The position numbers and the translations under genes are program-made. A model generated the notes under the pieces. The model had not been told where the DNA came from, did not search any database, and saw only the letters and a program-made list of their open reading frames with translations. Below are positions 16,706 through 24,097 of a stretch of 64,000 nt of DNA, piece after piece (position 1 is the stretch's first letter; each line of letters begins with the position of its first letter). Origin of the DNA: an uncultured Actinomycetes bacterium (lineage in GTDB: Bacteria; Actinomycetota; Acidimicrobiia; Acidimicrobiales; Microtrichaceae); contig CAINRS010000162.1 in the NCBI GenBank assembly GCA_903852755.1, positions 22,430-86,429 of the forward strand. Direction: 5' to 3'.

Positions 16706-16851
16706 CTGCGGAACCAGCCTCGGCGGACCGCAGTCCCGTGGCCCTGGCAGCGTTCGTCGGCCGGGACGTCACCGAGTACCTGTTCGACGTGCCGGCCGCA
16801 GCCGGTGAAGGAGGGGCGGCCGCACTGACGGCACGTGGTTCGGGAACACAT
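16702..16851 (-). CDS. 49-aa Cys-rich zinc-ribbon microprotein
   Basis: A small protein with Cys2, Cys7, Cys10, Cys18, His21, Cys35 and His38. The core CRQCGRPSFTGCGRHVEQVL resembles short conserved actinobacterial proteins of unknown function with a CxxC...GCGxH core, which supports a real gene. It probably binds one zinc or another metal. It is the first gene of a two-gene unit with the CsoR-like repressor. The ATG sits 6 nt after a TATCAT -10 box, so the message is probably leaderless, which agrees with the lack of a Shine-Dalgarno sequence. A longer frame upstream would run through the operator and promoter and is rejected. Role unknown; a metal or sulfur sink or a co-regulator is possible. 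Confidence 0.7.
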   Translation of the reverse strand: MCSRTTCRQCGRPSFTGCGRHVEQVLGDVPADERCQGHGTAVRRGWFRR

Positions 16852-16857
16852 CCCGTG

Positions 16858-16886
16858 ATGATACCGAGTACCCCTGGGGGTATCAA
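16858..16886 (-). promoter_or_regulatory. Promoter with embedded CsoR-type palindromic operator
   Basis: Reading on the minus strand: TTGATA (-35, 16886-16881), a 17-nt spacer, TATCAT (-10, 16863-16858), then 6 nt to the ATG of the microprotein. The spacer edge holds TACCCC-TG-GGGGTA (16869-16882, + strand), perfect 6-bp arms around a 2-bp centre. This is the A/T-flanked G-tract palindrome typical of CsoR-family operators. Bound repressor would cover both promoter boxes. Confidence 0.75.
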
Positions 16887-16921
16887 GGAGCCCGTCCGGA
16901 ACGGTCGGGGCGGGCCGCCGG

Positions 16922-16927
16922 TAGGTT
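16922..16927 (+). promoter_or_regulatory. -10 box of a likely leaderless promoter
   Basis: TAGGTT, 6 nt before the GTG at 16934. It lies 40 bp from the CsoR-type operator, so this gene need not share that control. Confidence 0.45.
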
Positions 16928-16933
16928 GCTGTT

Positions 16934-18025
16934 GTGGTCGGAGACGACAGCATCGACGGACCGGCGGGCACCCGGGCGGCGTGGGACGACTTCTGTGACC
17001 GGGTCCGGCGCTCCGGACACGAGGCCATCGATGGTGCCGCCGATCCGCTCGAGGCAGCCGAAGGACTCCGGTTCGTGACCCGGCTGCTGTCAGCGGCGAT
17101 CGACATGACGATCGCCTCCGCCGATCCGGCCCGGCCGGCGTTCGTCCGGCTCATGACGGACCGCCGCAAGTTCTACGGGGACAACCCCGACACGGACTAC
17201 GACTACGTGAGCATCCGCGCTGCTCACCGCTACCGGATCTCGGGGGAGCGCAACACGAGCTCCTACCTGGCGTGCTGCGTCTACGGTCGGGAACCGGACG
17301 GCCGCACCCGGATCGTGGCCAACGTCTCGGACCGCGACCTGGACGTGGTCGATGGGAGCTTCGCCCTCGTGCTGTCGGCCGAACGACCGGATGACCTCGG
17401 AACGGCGACGTGGGTCGAACTCCCGCCCGACGCCGACGTGGCGATCGTCCGCCAGTACTACATCGATCGGTCCTCCGAGACGCCGGCGACGCTGTCCATC
17501 GAGTGCCTCGACGACGTGGGTCCACCACCGGCACTCACCATCGACCGCATCGGTCGGCGCCTCGAGGCCGCCGGGACGTTCGTGGAGCTCGGGACCACGT
17601 TCAGCGCCGCCATGGCGGCGCAGCTCGAGGCTCGCCCCAACGAGGTCGTGGTCGATTCCGAGGCCTCGGCGGTCGCCGGCTTCTACCCGACACCCGACAA
17701 CAAGTACGTCGGGGGATGGTTCCACCTGGGTGACGACCAGGCACTCGAGGTGACTGGCCGACCGCCGGAGACCCGGTACTGGTCGCTGTTGCTCATGAGC
17801 CGGTGGATGGAGAGTCTCGACACCTCGTTCCACACGACGATCCTCAACTGTTCGCAGGTCGAACTCGACGTCGACGGCTCCTTCCGGATCCTGGTCGCCC
17901 ATCGAGACCCTGGGTGTGCCAACTGGCTCGACACCGCCGGTCACCGGCAGGGCTACGTGCTGTTCCGGTGGATGCAGGCCGCGGACATCACCCGGCCCCG
18001 CTTCCGGGTGGTCCCGCTCGGCTGA
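16934..18025 (+). CDS. DUF1214 domain protein
   Basis: A soluble protein of 363 aa without signal peptide or membrane segment. The C-terminal half has the DUF1214 pattern: GFYPTPDNKYVGGWFHLGDD, RYWSLLLMSRWMESLD, and a final segment with HRDPGCANWLDTAGHRQG and LFRWMQA. The N-terminal half (LMTDRRKFYGDNPDTDYDYV) is common in actinobacterial members. The function of DUF1214 is not established; members often sit near lipid or steroid metabolism genes. The GTG start is supported by the TAGGTT box 6 nt upstream. It is followed at 94 bp by the amidohydrolase. Confidence 0.75.
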   Translation: MVGDDSIDGPAGTRAAWDDFCDRVRRSGHEAIDGAADPLEAAEGLRFVTRLLSAAIDMTIASADPARPAFVRLMTDRRKFYGDNPDTDYDYVSIRAAHRYRISGERNTSSYLACCVYGREPDGRTRIVANVSDRDLDVVDGSFALVLSAERPDDLGTATWVELPPDADVAIVRQYYIDRSSETPATLSIECLDDVGPPPALTIDRIGRRLEAAGTFVELGTTFSAAMAAQLEARPNEVVVDSEASAVAGFYPTPDNKYVGGWFHLGDDQALEVTGRPPETRYWSLLLMSRWMESLDTSFHTTILNCSQVELDVDGSFRILVAHRDPGCANWLDTAGHRQGYVLFRWMQAADITRPRFRVVPLG

Positions 18026-18081
18026 TCCGCACACGCCTCCGGCTCGACCGAGCGACGTGGGCTGCCGGCACAGAGCGACGG

Positions 18082-18087
18082 TACGCT
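18082..18087 (+). promoter_or_regulatory. Possible -10 element upstream of the amidohydrolase
   Basis: TACGCT lies 31 nt before the GTG at 18119. A good Shine-Dalgarno sequence (GGAGG) precedes that start, so this transcript would carry a short leader, unlike several neighbours. Confidence 0.3.
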
Positions 18088-18118
18088 CGGCGTCGTCCCG
18101 GATCCCCGGAGGTTCACC

Positions 18119-19360
18119 GTGGCCCACGTCCCCTCGGCACCCACCGACCACTACACGCTGATCTCGGCCGACTGCCACGCCGGTGGCAGCCACGACCAGT
18201 ACCGGGAGTACCTGGACCCGGCGTACCGGGATCGGTTCGACGAGTGGCGCGGCGGGTACCGCAACCCGTTCCGGGACCTCGGTGACCAGCGGAAGCTCCG
18301 GAACTGGGACGACCAGCTGCGGATCGGCCAGCAGGAGGACGACGGCGTGGTCGCCGAGGTGGTGTTCCCCAACACCATCCCGCCATTCTTCCCGAGCTTC
18401 GTCCTGTTCGCCGGACCACCCCCACCCGAGGACTACGAACTCCGGCGTGCGGGGATCCGGGCCCACAACCGCTGGCTCGTCGACTGGTGCGAGCGGTACC
18501 CGGCGCAGCGTGCGGGGATCGGCCAGATCTTCCTGAACGACGTCGACGACGCCATCGCCGAGGCCCGGTGGATCGCCGAGCACGGCCTCCGGGGCGGCGT
18601 GCTCCTGCCGAACGTGCCCCCGGACTGCACCTGGGTCGCCCCGCTGCACGACCCGGTCTACGAGCCGCTCTGGTCCGAGCTCGAGGCGCTCGGACTCCCC
18701 GTCAACGTGCACGGCGGCACCGGCCTGCCGGACTACGGCGCCCACCCCCACTCGCTGCTGCTCTACCTGGTCGAGGTGCCGTTCTACGCACAGCGGCCAC
18801 TGGTCCACCTGCTGCTGTCCGGCGTCTTCGAGCGGCACCCGGACCTGCGGTTCGTCGTGACCGAGTCCGGAGCCGAGTGGATCGTGCCGCTCGTCGAGCG
18901 TCTCGACGGGATCATCGAGACGATCCGGTCCACCGGTGCCACCGGTGAGTTGCGCTTCGCCGAGGACGCCGTGCTCCGTCGGTCCGCCACCGAGTACGTG
19001 CGGCAGAACCTGTGGATGGGTGTCAGCCAGCCGTCACCGGCCGACCTGACTGCGCTCGACGTGCTGGGAACCGACCGATTCATGTGGGGGAGCGACTATC
19101 CCCACGACGAGGGCACGTACCCGTTCACGGTCGAGGGCCTGCGGGCGTTGTTCGCCGGATTCGAGCCCGGCCGGATCCACGAACTCGTGGCGGCCAACGC
19201 CGCGGCGCTCTACGGGTTCGACCTGGACGCACTGGCACCGATCGCCGAACGGGTCGGCCCGACCGTCGCCGAGGTCGCGAGCCCGCTCACCGAGCTGCCG
19301 GCGGATGCCAACGACGCACTCCGCAAGGCCGCCGCCCCTGTCGGCGCTGCTGCTCGCTGA
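18119..19360 (+). CDS. Amidohydrolase family protein (ACMSD-like)
   Basis: A 413-aa member of the amidohydrolase-2 family (TIM barrel; hydrolases and decarboxylases such as ACMSD). Visible: LISADCHAGG at the first strand, EVVFPNTIPPF, a substrate loop GGVLLPNVPPD, LPVNVHGGTG with the metal or catalytic His, and MWGSDYPHDEGTYP carrying the conserved Asp before the C-terminal helices. The first-strand motif reads DCHAG rather than the usual DxHxH, so one metal-ligand His is missing; the enzyme may use a single metal, or may differ in chemistry. The start is GTG after GGAGGTTCACC. The substrate is unknown. Confidence 0.8.
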   Translation: MAHVPSAPTDHYTLISADCHAGGSHDQYREYLDPAYRDRFDEWRGGYRNPFRDLGDQRKLRNWDDQLRIGQQEDDGVVAEVVFPNTIPPFFPSFVLFAGPPPPEDYELRRAGIRAHNRWLVDWCERYPAQRAGIGQIFLNDVDDAIAEARWIAEHGLRGGVLLPNVPPDCTWVAPLHDPVYEPLWSELEALGLPVNVHGGTGLPDYGAHPHSLLLYLVEVPFYAQRPLVHLLLSGVFERHPDLRFVVTESGAEWIVPLVERLDGIIETIRSTGATGELRFAEDAVLRRSATEYVRQNLWMGVSQPSPADLTALDVLGTDRFMWGSDYPHDEGTYPFTVEGLRALFAGFEPGRIHELVAANAAALYGFDLDALAPIAERVGPTVAEVASPLTELPADANDALRKAAAPVGAAAR

Positions 19361-19400
19361 GCGTCCCGCACGGGCCGCAGCACGGGCACCGGGAGTGGGG

Positions 19401-20432
19401 TCACACGGGAGCGACCACGCCGTCGAGGCGGACCACCCAGGCCCGGGCGTCGTGCCGACTCAGCAGCGCGCCGCCGTGCACCGGCCCGGCGAGCGCCACC
19501 GCCGTGGTCAGCAGCTCTGCGGTGGCCGCCGACGGCGCCACCACCGTGATCGCGGCGAGTTCGATGGCTGCTGGTGCGCCGCTGCGCGGGTCGAGCAGGT
19601 GGTGCGCCGCCCGCCCGTCGGGTGAGCGCCACCGGCGCTTCAGCGGCGAGCTCGTCGCCAGGCCGACGTCATCGAGACCGAGCTCGAGCACCGGATCGAG
19701 GGACTCATCGAAGGGGTTGCGCACGTCGATCCGCCACGAGTCACGGCCGCTCGTGCCGCGGACCCGGAGGTCCCCGCCCAGGTTGACGAGCACGCCCACG
19801 GCGCCCGCGTCGACGAGTTCGGCGCTCACCACATCGGCGGCGTGCCCCTTGCCGATCCCGCCCGGGTCGAACGCAGCACCGTCGGTCAGGGCGGCAGTGC
19901 CGCGCCCGGGGTCGAGGCGCAGCGGTGAGCGGGTCCGCAGCGGCTCGCCGATCGCCGGTCGGATCGGTGCGGCGGAGTTCTCCGGTGGGGTGTCCCGACG
20001 GAGGTCGAGGTCCTCGAAGCTCCGGTCGTACCCGAGTTCGACGAGCGCCCGGCCCAGGAAGGGGTCGAACCAACCGAGTGTCGCAGTGCGGGCGGCGTCG
20101 GCGCGTCCGAGGAGTTCCGTCGTCTCGGGCGCCACCTCGACCGGTTCGCCACCGGCCTGGTTCAGCCGGGAGGTGTCGCTCGTCGGGACGAACCGAGACC
20201 ACAGCGACTCGAGCTCTCCGATCCGGGCCTCGGCGCAATCGAGCAGGTCATCGGCCGCGGGTGCACCGATGGGCGAACCGGATCGCGCCACGCCGGATCG
20301 CACCACGACGTGGCAGTCGGTGCCCATGGCCCGGAAGCGGCGCTCACTGCGGACCGCCCCGTCATCGGCGGGTCCGGCGACGGTCAGCTCGCCTGGGAGT
20401 TGCTGTCGGGTCCCTGGCTCTGGTTCTCGCAC
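19401..20432 (-). CDS. apbE: FAD:protein FMN transferase (ApbE-like)
   Basis: Covalently attaches FMN from FAD to a Thr/Ser of a target protein. The family start RRFRAMGTDCHVVV is followed by SRFVPTSDTSRLNQ, WFDPFLGRALVELGYD, and the active-site segment FDPGGIGKGHAADVV, then LVNLGGDLRVRG. No signal peptide is evident. The start is uncertain: GTG at 20432 keeps the conserved N-terminus and overlaps the upstream lipoprotein gene by 49 bp; an ATG at 20327 would cut into the conserved RRFRAMG. No FMN-binding target (NqrC/RnfG type) is found in the window, so its substrate is elsewhere or new. Confidence 0.85.
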   Translation of the reverse strand: MREPEPGTRQQLPGELTVAGPADDGAVRSERRFRAMGTDCHVVVRSGVARSGSPIGAPAADDLLDCAEARIGELESLWSRFVPTSDTSRLNQAGGEPVEVAPETTELLGRADAARTATLGWFDPFLGRALVELGYDRSFEDLDLRRDTPPENSAAPIRPAIGEPLRTRSPLRLDPGRGTAALTDGAAFDPGGIGKGHAADVVSAELVDAGAVGVLVNLGGDLRVRGTSGRDSWRIDVRNPFDESLDPVLELGLDDVGLATSSPLKRRWRSPDGRAAHHLLDPRSGAPAAIELAAITVVAPSAATAELLTTAVALAGPVHGGALLSRHDARAWVVRLDGVVAPV

Positions 20433-20947
20433 TCGTCCACGGCCTGCTCGTTGCTGCCCTGGCAGACCTCGAAGAACACCGGCTGGCCGCTCTGGCCGCC
20501 GGCCTGCACGGCCACGAACGATCCGGAACGAGCGGCGGTCAATCCGGCACCGGCACCGCCCCACTTGCCCCAGCCGCCACCGCCACCGCCGGAGTTGGTC
20601 ACGGTGTAGCCCTCGGCGGTGAGCGCCGACTCGTAGAAGCTCACGATCTGCTGCGCCGACTCTCCGCTGGCGTTGGACCACCGCTGGTAGAGGATCCCGT
20701 TGTCGTCGGAGGTCTGCACCTCGACCGAGCCGCTGGGCGGCTCGGGGAGCGAGGCGGCCGAGCCGCCTGCGGCCGTGGTCGCCGGCGCCTGGGTGGTCGT
20801 GGTCTCGACCGCAGTCGTCTGGGTGGTCTGGGTCGTCTCGGTCGTGGTCGTCCCGTCCGAGCCCGAAGAACAGCCGATGAGCAGGCCGGCGATCCCCAGG
20901 CCCGTGGCAGCCGCAGCGACGGAACGACGTCTCGAATCAACGTGCAC
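20384..20947 (-). CDS. Secreted lipoprotein of unknown function
   Basis: A 187-aa protein. Residues 1-26 form a lipoprotein signal peptide with lipobox LLIGC (Cys26). A Thr-rich linker (about 33-60) leads to a small domain of about 110 residues: SSVEVQ-like strand, LYQRWSN, QQIVSFYESALTAEGYTV, a Gly/Trp-rich loop (GGWGKWGG), then SFVAVQAGG and FFEVCQG. The layout resembles domains that bind small ligands at the cell surface, but I do not recognise a family. The GTG is preceded by AGAGGAGACC. Its end overlaps the ApbE-like gene, suggesting co-expression. Confidence 0.7.
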   Translation of the reverse strand: MHVDSRRRSVAAAATGLGIAGLLIGCSSGSDGTTTTETTQTTQTTAVETTTTQAPATTAAGGSAASLPEPPSGSVEVQTSDDNGILYQRWSNASGESAQQIVSFYESALTAEGYTVTNSGGGGGGWGKWGGAGAGLTAARSGSFVAVQAGGQSGQPVFFEVCQGSNEQAVDECENQSQGPDSNSQAS

Positions 20948-20972
20948 GTGGTCTCCTCTCGAATGACGGAAG

Positions 20973-20978
20973 GATCCT
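20973..20978 (-). promoter_or_regulatory. Possible -10 element of the lipoprotein-apbE unit
   Basis: TAGGAT on the minus strand, 25 nt upstream of the GTG at 20947, leaving a short leader that contains the Shine-Dalgarno sequence. No clear -35 box. Confidence 0.35.
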
Positions 20979-21025
20979 ATCGGAAACCGACGCCGAACCG
21001 TTCGACGCTCCTGCCCGTTCGGGGG

Positions 21026-21057
21026 TTGACAGGAGACGAGGAGAGCTCGCCTAGTCT
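21026..21057 (+). promoter_or_regulatory. Weak promoter candidate
   Basis: TTGACA (21026-21031) and TAGTCT (21052-21057) are separated by 20 nt, longer than optimal. The TAGTCT box ends 8 nt before the ATG at 21066, so a leaderless start is possible. Confidence 0.3.
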
Positions 21058-21065
21058 CTCGAGCG

Positions 21066-21989
21066 ATGCCACGTGAGTCCGCGAACTCTGCGCAGTTCCG
21101 TCCACTCGCCGAGTTCGAGTCGAGCGTCCACTCCCAGCACGGGGAGGATGGACTGCTCGGGGAGGTGTTCCGCCGGATCGGCGCGGCCGGGGAGTTGAGC
21201 GAGTGGTGCTGTGAGTTCGGCGCGTGGGACGGTCTGCACCTGTCGAACACCGCCAACCTCATCCTCAACCACGGATGGCGGGCGGTCCTGATCGAGGCCC
21301 GACCCGAACGTTGTGACCTGATCAGGGACAACCTCCCCGCGGACCGGGTCCACGCGGTGTGCGCCATGGTCTCGACCACCGGCCCCGGGCGGCTCGACGA
21401 GTTGCTCGAGCGGACCGAGATTCCCGTCGACTTCGACCTGTTGTCCATCGATATCGACGGACATGACATCCACGTGCTCCGCTCACTCCGGCGTTACCTG
21501 CCGAAGGTGGTCTGCATCGAGTACAACCCGACGGCGCCGAACGACGTGGTCTACGAGCAACCCCTCGGATCACCGGCACAGCATGGATCGAGCGCCGCCG
21601 CGGTGGTTCGTGCGGGTGAGGACGTGGGGTACGTGCTCGCAGCGGTCACGGACTGCAACGTGATCTTGGTCAGAGGGGATGTCGTCGACGCCGTTCTGGG
21701 CCCGGCCCGACCGAGGCTCGACGACCTCCGCGACGACCGGGCGCTCCGCTGCTACGTCTTCTCCGGCTTCAACGGCGAGGTGCTCACCAGCTCGCCGCTC
21801 GAGATGCCCTGGAGGTCGATCACCGTCCGACAGTCCGACCTGCAGGTGCTCCCGAAGTTCCTCCGCTTCTTCCCCGGGGCCCGGGGGAAACCCGGGGAGC
21901 TCGCATTCGCAGGCTGGCTGCTCCTCCACGACCGTCAGGCGCTCGTCCGGATGTTCCGGTCGGTGCGGACCCGGCGTCGCCGGGGGTGA
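21066..21989 (+). CDS. FkbM-like methyltransferase-fold protein
   Basis: A 307-aa protein. EFESSVHSQHGEDGLLGEVF is a known N-terminal pattern of FkbM-related proteins. A degenerate SAM motif I follows (CCEFGAWDGLHLSNTA), then VLIEARPERCDLI and LLSIDIDGHDIHVLRSL, which parallels the FkbM motif. The segment VVCIEYNPTAPNDVVYEQPL is typical of this subgroup. It could methylate a sugar or lipid. The start is ATG without a clear Shine-Dalgarno. It stands alone, convergent with the hydrolase gene. Confidence 0.65.
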   Translation: MPRESANSAQFRPLAEFESSVHSQHGEDGLLGEVFRRIGAAGELSEWCCEFGAWDGLHLSNTANLILNHGWRAVLIEARPERCDLIRDNLPADRVHAVCAMVSTTGPGRLDELLERTEIPVDFDLLSIDIDGHDIHVLRSLRRYLPKVVCIEYNPTAPNDVVYEQPLGSPAQHGSSAAAVVRAGEDVGYVLAAVTDCNVILVRGDVVDAVLGPARPRLDDLRDDRALRCYVFSGFNGEVLTSSPLEMPWRSITVRQSDLQVLPKFLRFFPGARGKPGELAFAGWLLLHDRQALVRMFRSVRTRRRRG

Positions 21990-22007
21990 GTCGACCCGGG
22001 TCAGGTC

Positions 22008-24041
22008 TCAGCCCAGAGTCCGGCACGGCGCACCGGCACACACGTCGACGACCTCGCCGTTCGGCTGGATGAAGGCGAGGAGCAGGACGAGCGCCTGGGG
22101 CACCTCGGTCAGATCGTCGTGCGGGTCGTCGCCCGCCCGTGGTGGTGTCGGGCCGACCGGTGGAGCCGGCGTTCCGAAGTCCCACACCACCAGCGCGCTC
22201 CCGTCCCACGGGAGCGTCGGGATCGGGTCGATCAGCGCGAACGGCTCGACGTCGGTCGAGCGGCCCGGTGCGAGGGTCGGCGAGAGGCGTGGGGCCCCGA
22301 TGGTCCGGGCCAACTTCTCGGTGCTGACGTTCGCCACCTGGTGGTCGCCGAAGGCCTCGAGGATCAGCACTCGCTGCGGCTCGGACCGTGTGGGGTACGG
22401 GTCCTCGGTCAGGTGCTGGGCGTACCCGCTGTTCTCCCCCCGGTCCCACAGGTTCTGGACCATCTCCAGGCCCAGCGACTGGGTGAGCTGGTCGGGGTAG
22501 CCCGCCGCGAGCACGGGAGCGAACCGGTCGAAGTTGACGCTCCGGTTGAGCAGCAGGTTGTAGCCGAGACCACCCACGGCGAGCACGGTGGCGTCCCAGT
22601 CGTCGGTGAGCGCAGCGGGTGCACCGCCCAGGATCCCGCCCTGACTCGCTCCGAGGAACGACAGCTGTTCCGCGTCGACGAGTGGTCCGCCGTCGGCGGT
22701 CTGGAACTCCGGGTTGGTGACGAACCCCGTCGGCGAGGCCAGCAGCCTCCCGAGGAGCAGGAAGCCGAGGTGGCCCTGCTGCATCCGGTCGGGCTGGGTC
22801 CTGAAGAGGCTGAGGTCCTGCAGTTCCTTCCCGATCGTCGGGATGTCGGCGCTGCTCATGCCGAGCCAGTCGACGGCGCACACGCCGACGCCGTTCGCTG
22901 CGACGAGGGTTCCGATCCCGCGGATCTCGTCCCTCGACCCGAGGAGGCCGTGGCCGAAGACGACGAAGGGCACCGGGCCCGCCGACTGCGACGGGACGAC
23001 GCAGAGGAACGGGTTGGGCATGGTGCCCTCGGCGGTGGGGGTGCCGGTCGGCGAGTCGTCGTTGTTGAGGACCGTGCCGGTGGCGCCGTCACCGGTGAGG
23101 TACTTCGGCATGTCGAAGGACCCCTCGATGAACGTCGCCGGTCCGACGGTGTTGGTCCCCGTCACGCTGAACGGCGGAGCGCCGTCGCCGAGGTCCGCCT
23201 TCGTCTCGTCCCACATCGATCGCAGCCTGCCCGAGAGGGAGTCCGACGATGCGACCGTGAACGCCCAGCCCACGTCCAGGTCGTCGGTGTTCACGCCGGC
23301 GGTCCGGAGCGCGTCGAGCCACTGCTGCTGGTCGGCGTCGGGTCGGGCGACCACGGCCGCCATGGCCTCGGTCGGCTGGATCTCGCTGCCGTCCGCACGA
23401 CGCAGGTCGGACAGTCCGATCGCGTACCGACGGCCCTCGCCCAGCGACGTCGCCGGGATGATCCGGAGGGGCTGACGGGAGGGGTCGGTCACGTTGGTGT
23501 CGAGTTCGACCCACGCCGGCACCCGCGCGCCGGTCTCCACGTCGACGACTGCCAGGTTCGAGTCGGGCTCAATGGATGCGGCGATGTCGGTCTGCGGTGC
23601 GAGCCCGGACGCGACCGGGTCGACGCCGGGCACCACCGTGAGTCCGATCGACGCCGGTGAGAACCCGTCGTTGCGGTTCCACTCGGCCGGGTCGACGGCG
23701 ACGCCCTGGGCGTTGACGGGCATCCCGCCGGCGGGCAGGTCCAGGCGCCGGCCGGTGGGACGGGAGTCGTCGGCGGTGGTGAACCGGTCGTTCGGCCAGG
23801 GCAGCAGGCACTCCGTCGGATCGACCGGGTCGCAGGCCCCGGGAGCGGTCGAGACGGTGGCCGCCTCGGGGCCGCCGGACGTGCCCGGCGCGTCGCCCGA
23901 GCCCTCGGTGTCGCCGGCGCCCGAGGAGCACGCGGCGACGAGCAGCGCCATCGACACGGCCACCGCCCCGGTGCCTGCCCGAAGTCCCCGACGCCCCGCG
24001 CCGGCGGCGTCGGACCTGCGCTCCCCTCGGATGACGCTCAC
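22008..24041 (-). CDS. Lipoprotein with alpha/beta-hydrolase features
   Basis: A 677-aa secreted protein. The signal peptide ends at lipobox LVAAC (Cys38), followed by a low-complexity Gly/Ser/Glu linker. The first half has a conserved start (LLPWPNDRFTTAD) and Ig-like character (LRIIPATSLGEGRRYAIGL). The second half has hydrolase marks: FVVFGHGLLGS as an oxyanion-type loop, and FLGASQGGILG as a nucleophile elbow (GxSxG). A late Asp/His pair may lie in LEAFGDHQVAN. Substrate unknown; a lipase, esterase or peptidase role at the cell surface is possible. A GTG start at 24041 lies 8 nt after a TAGCAT box. Confidence 0.7.
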   Translation of the reverse strand: MSVIRGERRSDAAGAGRRGLRAGTGAVAVSMALLVAACSSGAGDTEGSGDAPGTSGGPEAATVSTAPGACDPVDPTECLLPWPNDRFTTADDSRPTGRRLDLPAGGMPVNAQGVAVDPAEWNRNDGFSPASIGLTVVPGVDPVASGLAPQTDIAASIEPDSNLAVVDVETGARVPAWVELDTNVTDPSRQPLRIIPATSLGEGRRYAIGLSDLRRADGSEIQPTEAMAAVVARPDADQQQWLDALRTAGVNTDDLDVGWAFTVASSDSLSGRLRSMWDETKADLGDGAPPFSVTGTNTVGPATFIEGSFDMPKYLTGDGATGTVLNNDDSPTGTPTAEGTMPNPFLCVVPSQSAGPVPFVVFGHGLLGSRDEIRGIGTLVAANGVGVCAVDWLGMSSADIPTIGKELQDLSLFRTQPDRMQQGHLGFLLLGRLLASPTGFVTNPEFQTADGGPLVDAEQLSFLGASQGGILGGAPAALTDDWDATVLAVGGLGYNLLLNRSVNFDRFAPVLAAGYPDQLTQSLGLEMVQNLWDRGENSGYAQHLTEDPYPTRSEPQRVLILEAFGDHQVANVSTEKLARTIGAPRLSPTLAPGRSTDVEPFALIDPIPTLPWDGSALVVWDFGTPAPPVGPTPPRAGDDPHDDLTEVPQALVLLLAFIQPNGEVVDVCAGAPCRTLG

Positions 24042-24097
24042 GCGCGCGGATGCTACCGGTCGGTCGCCGGCAGCGCCGGGCGACGGTACGCCGCGGG

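Noticed and set aside
16653..16886. 77-aa minus-strand frame over the zinc-ribbon gene and promoter
   Set aside because: Lacks conserved features; the 49-aa frame with seven Cys/His residues is preferred.
17090..18838. 582-aa minus-strand frame antisense to the DUF1214 and amidohydrolase genes
   Set aside because: Val/Arg/His-biased shadow of high-GC codons; the sense strand has family-level matches.
20384..20947. Lipoprotein as an FMN-binding (RnfG/NqrC-type) ApbE target
   Set aside because: No SGA(T/S)-type flavinylation motif is seen; only linkage by gene overlap remains.
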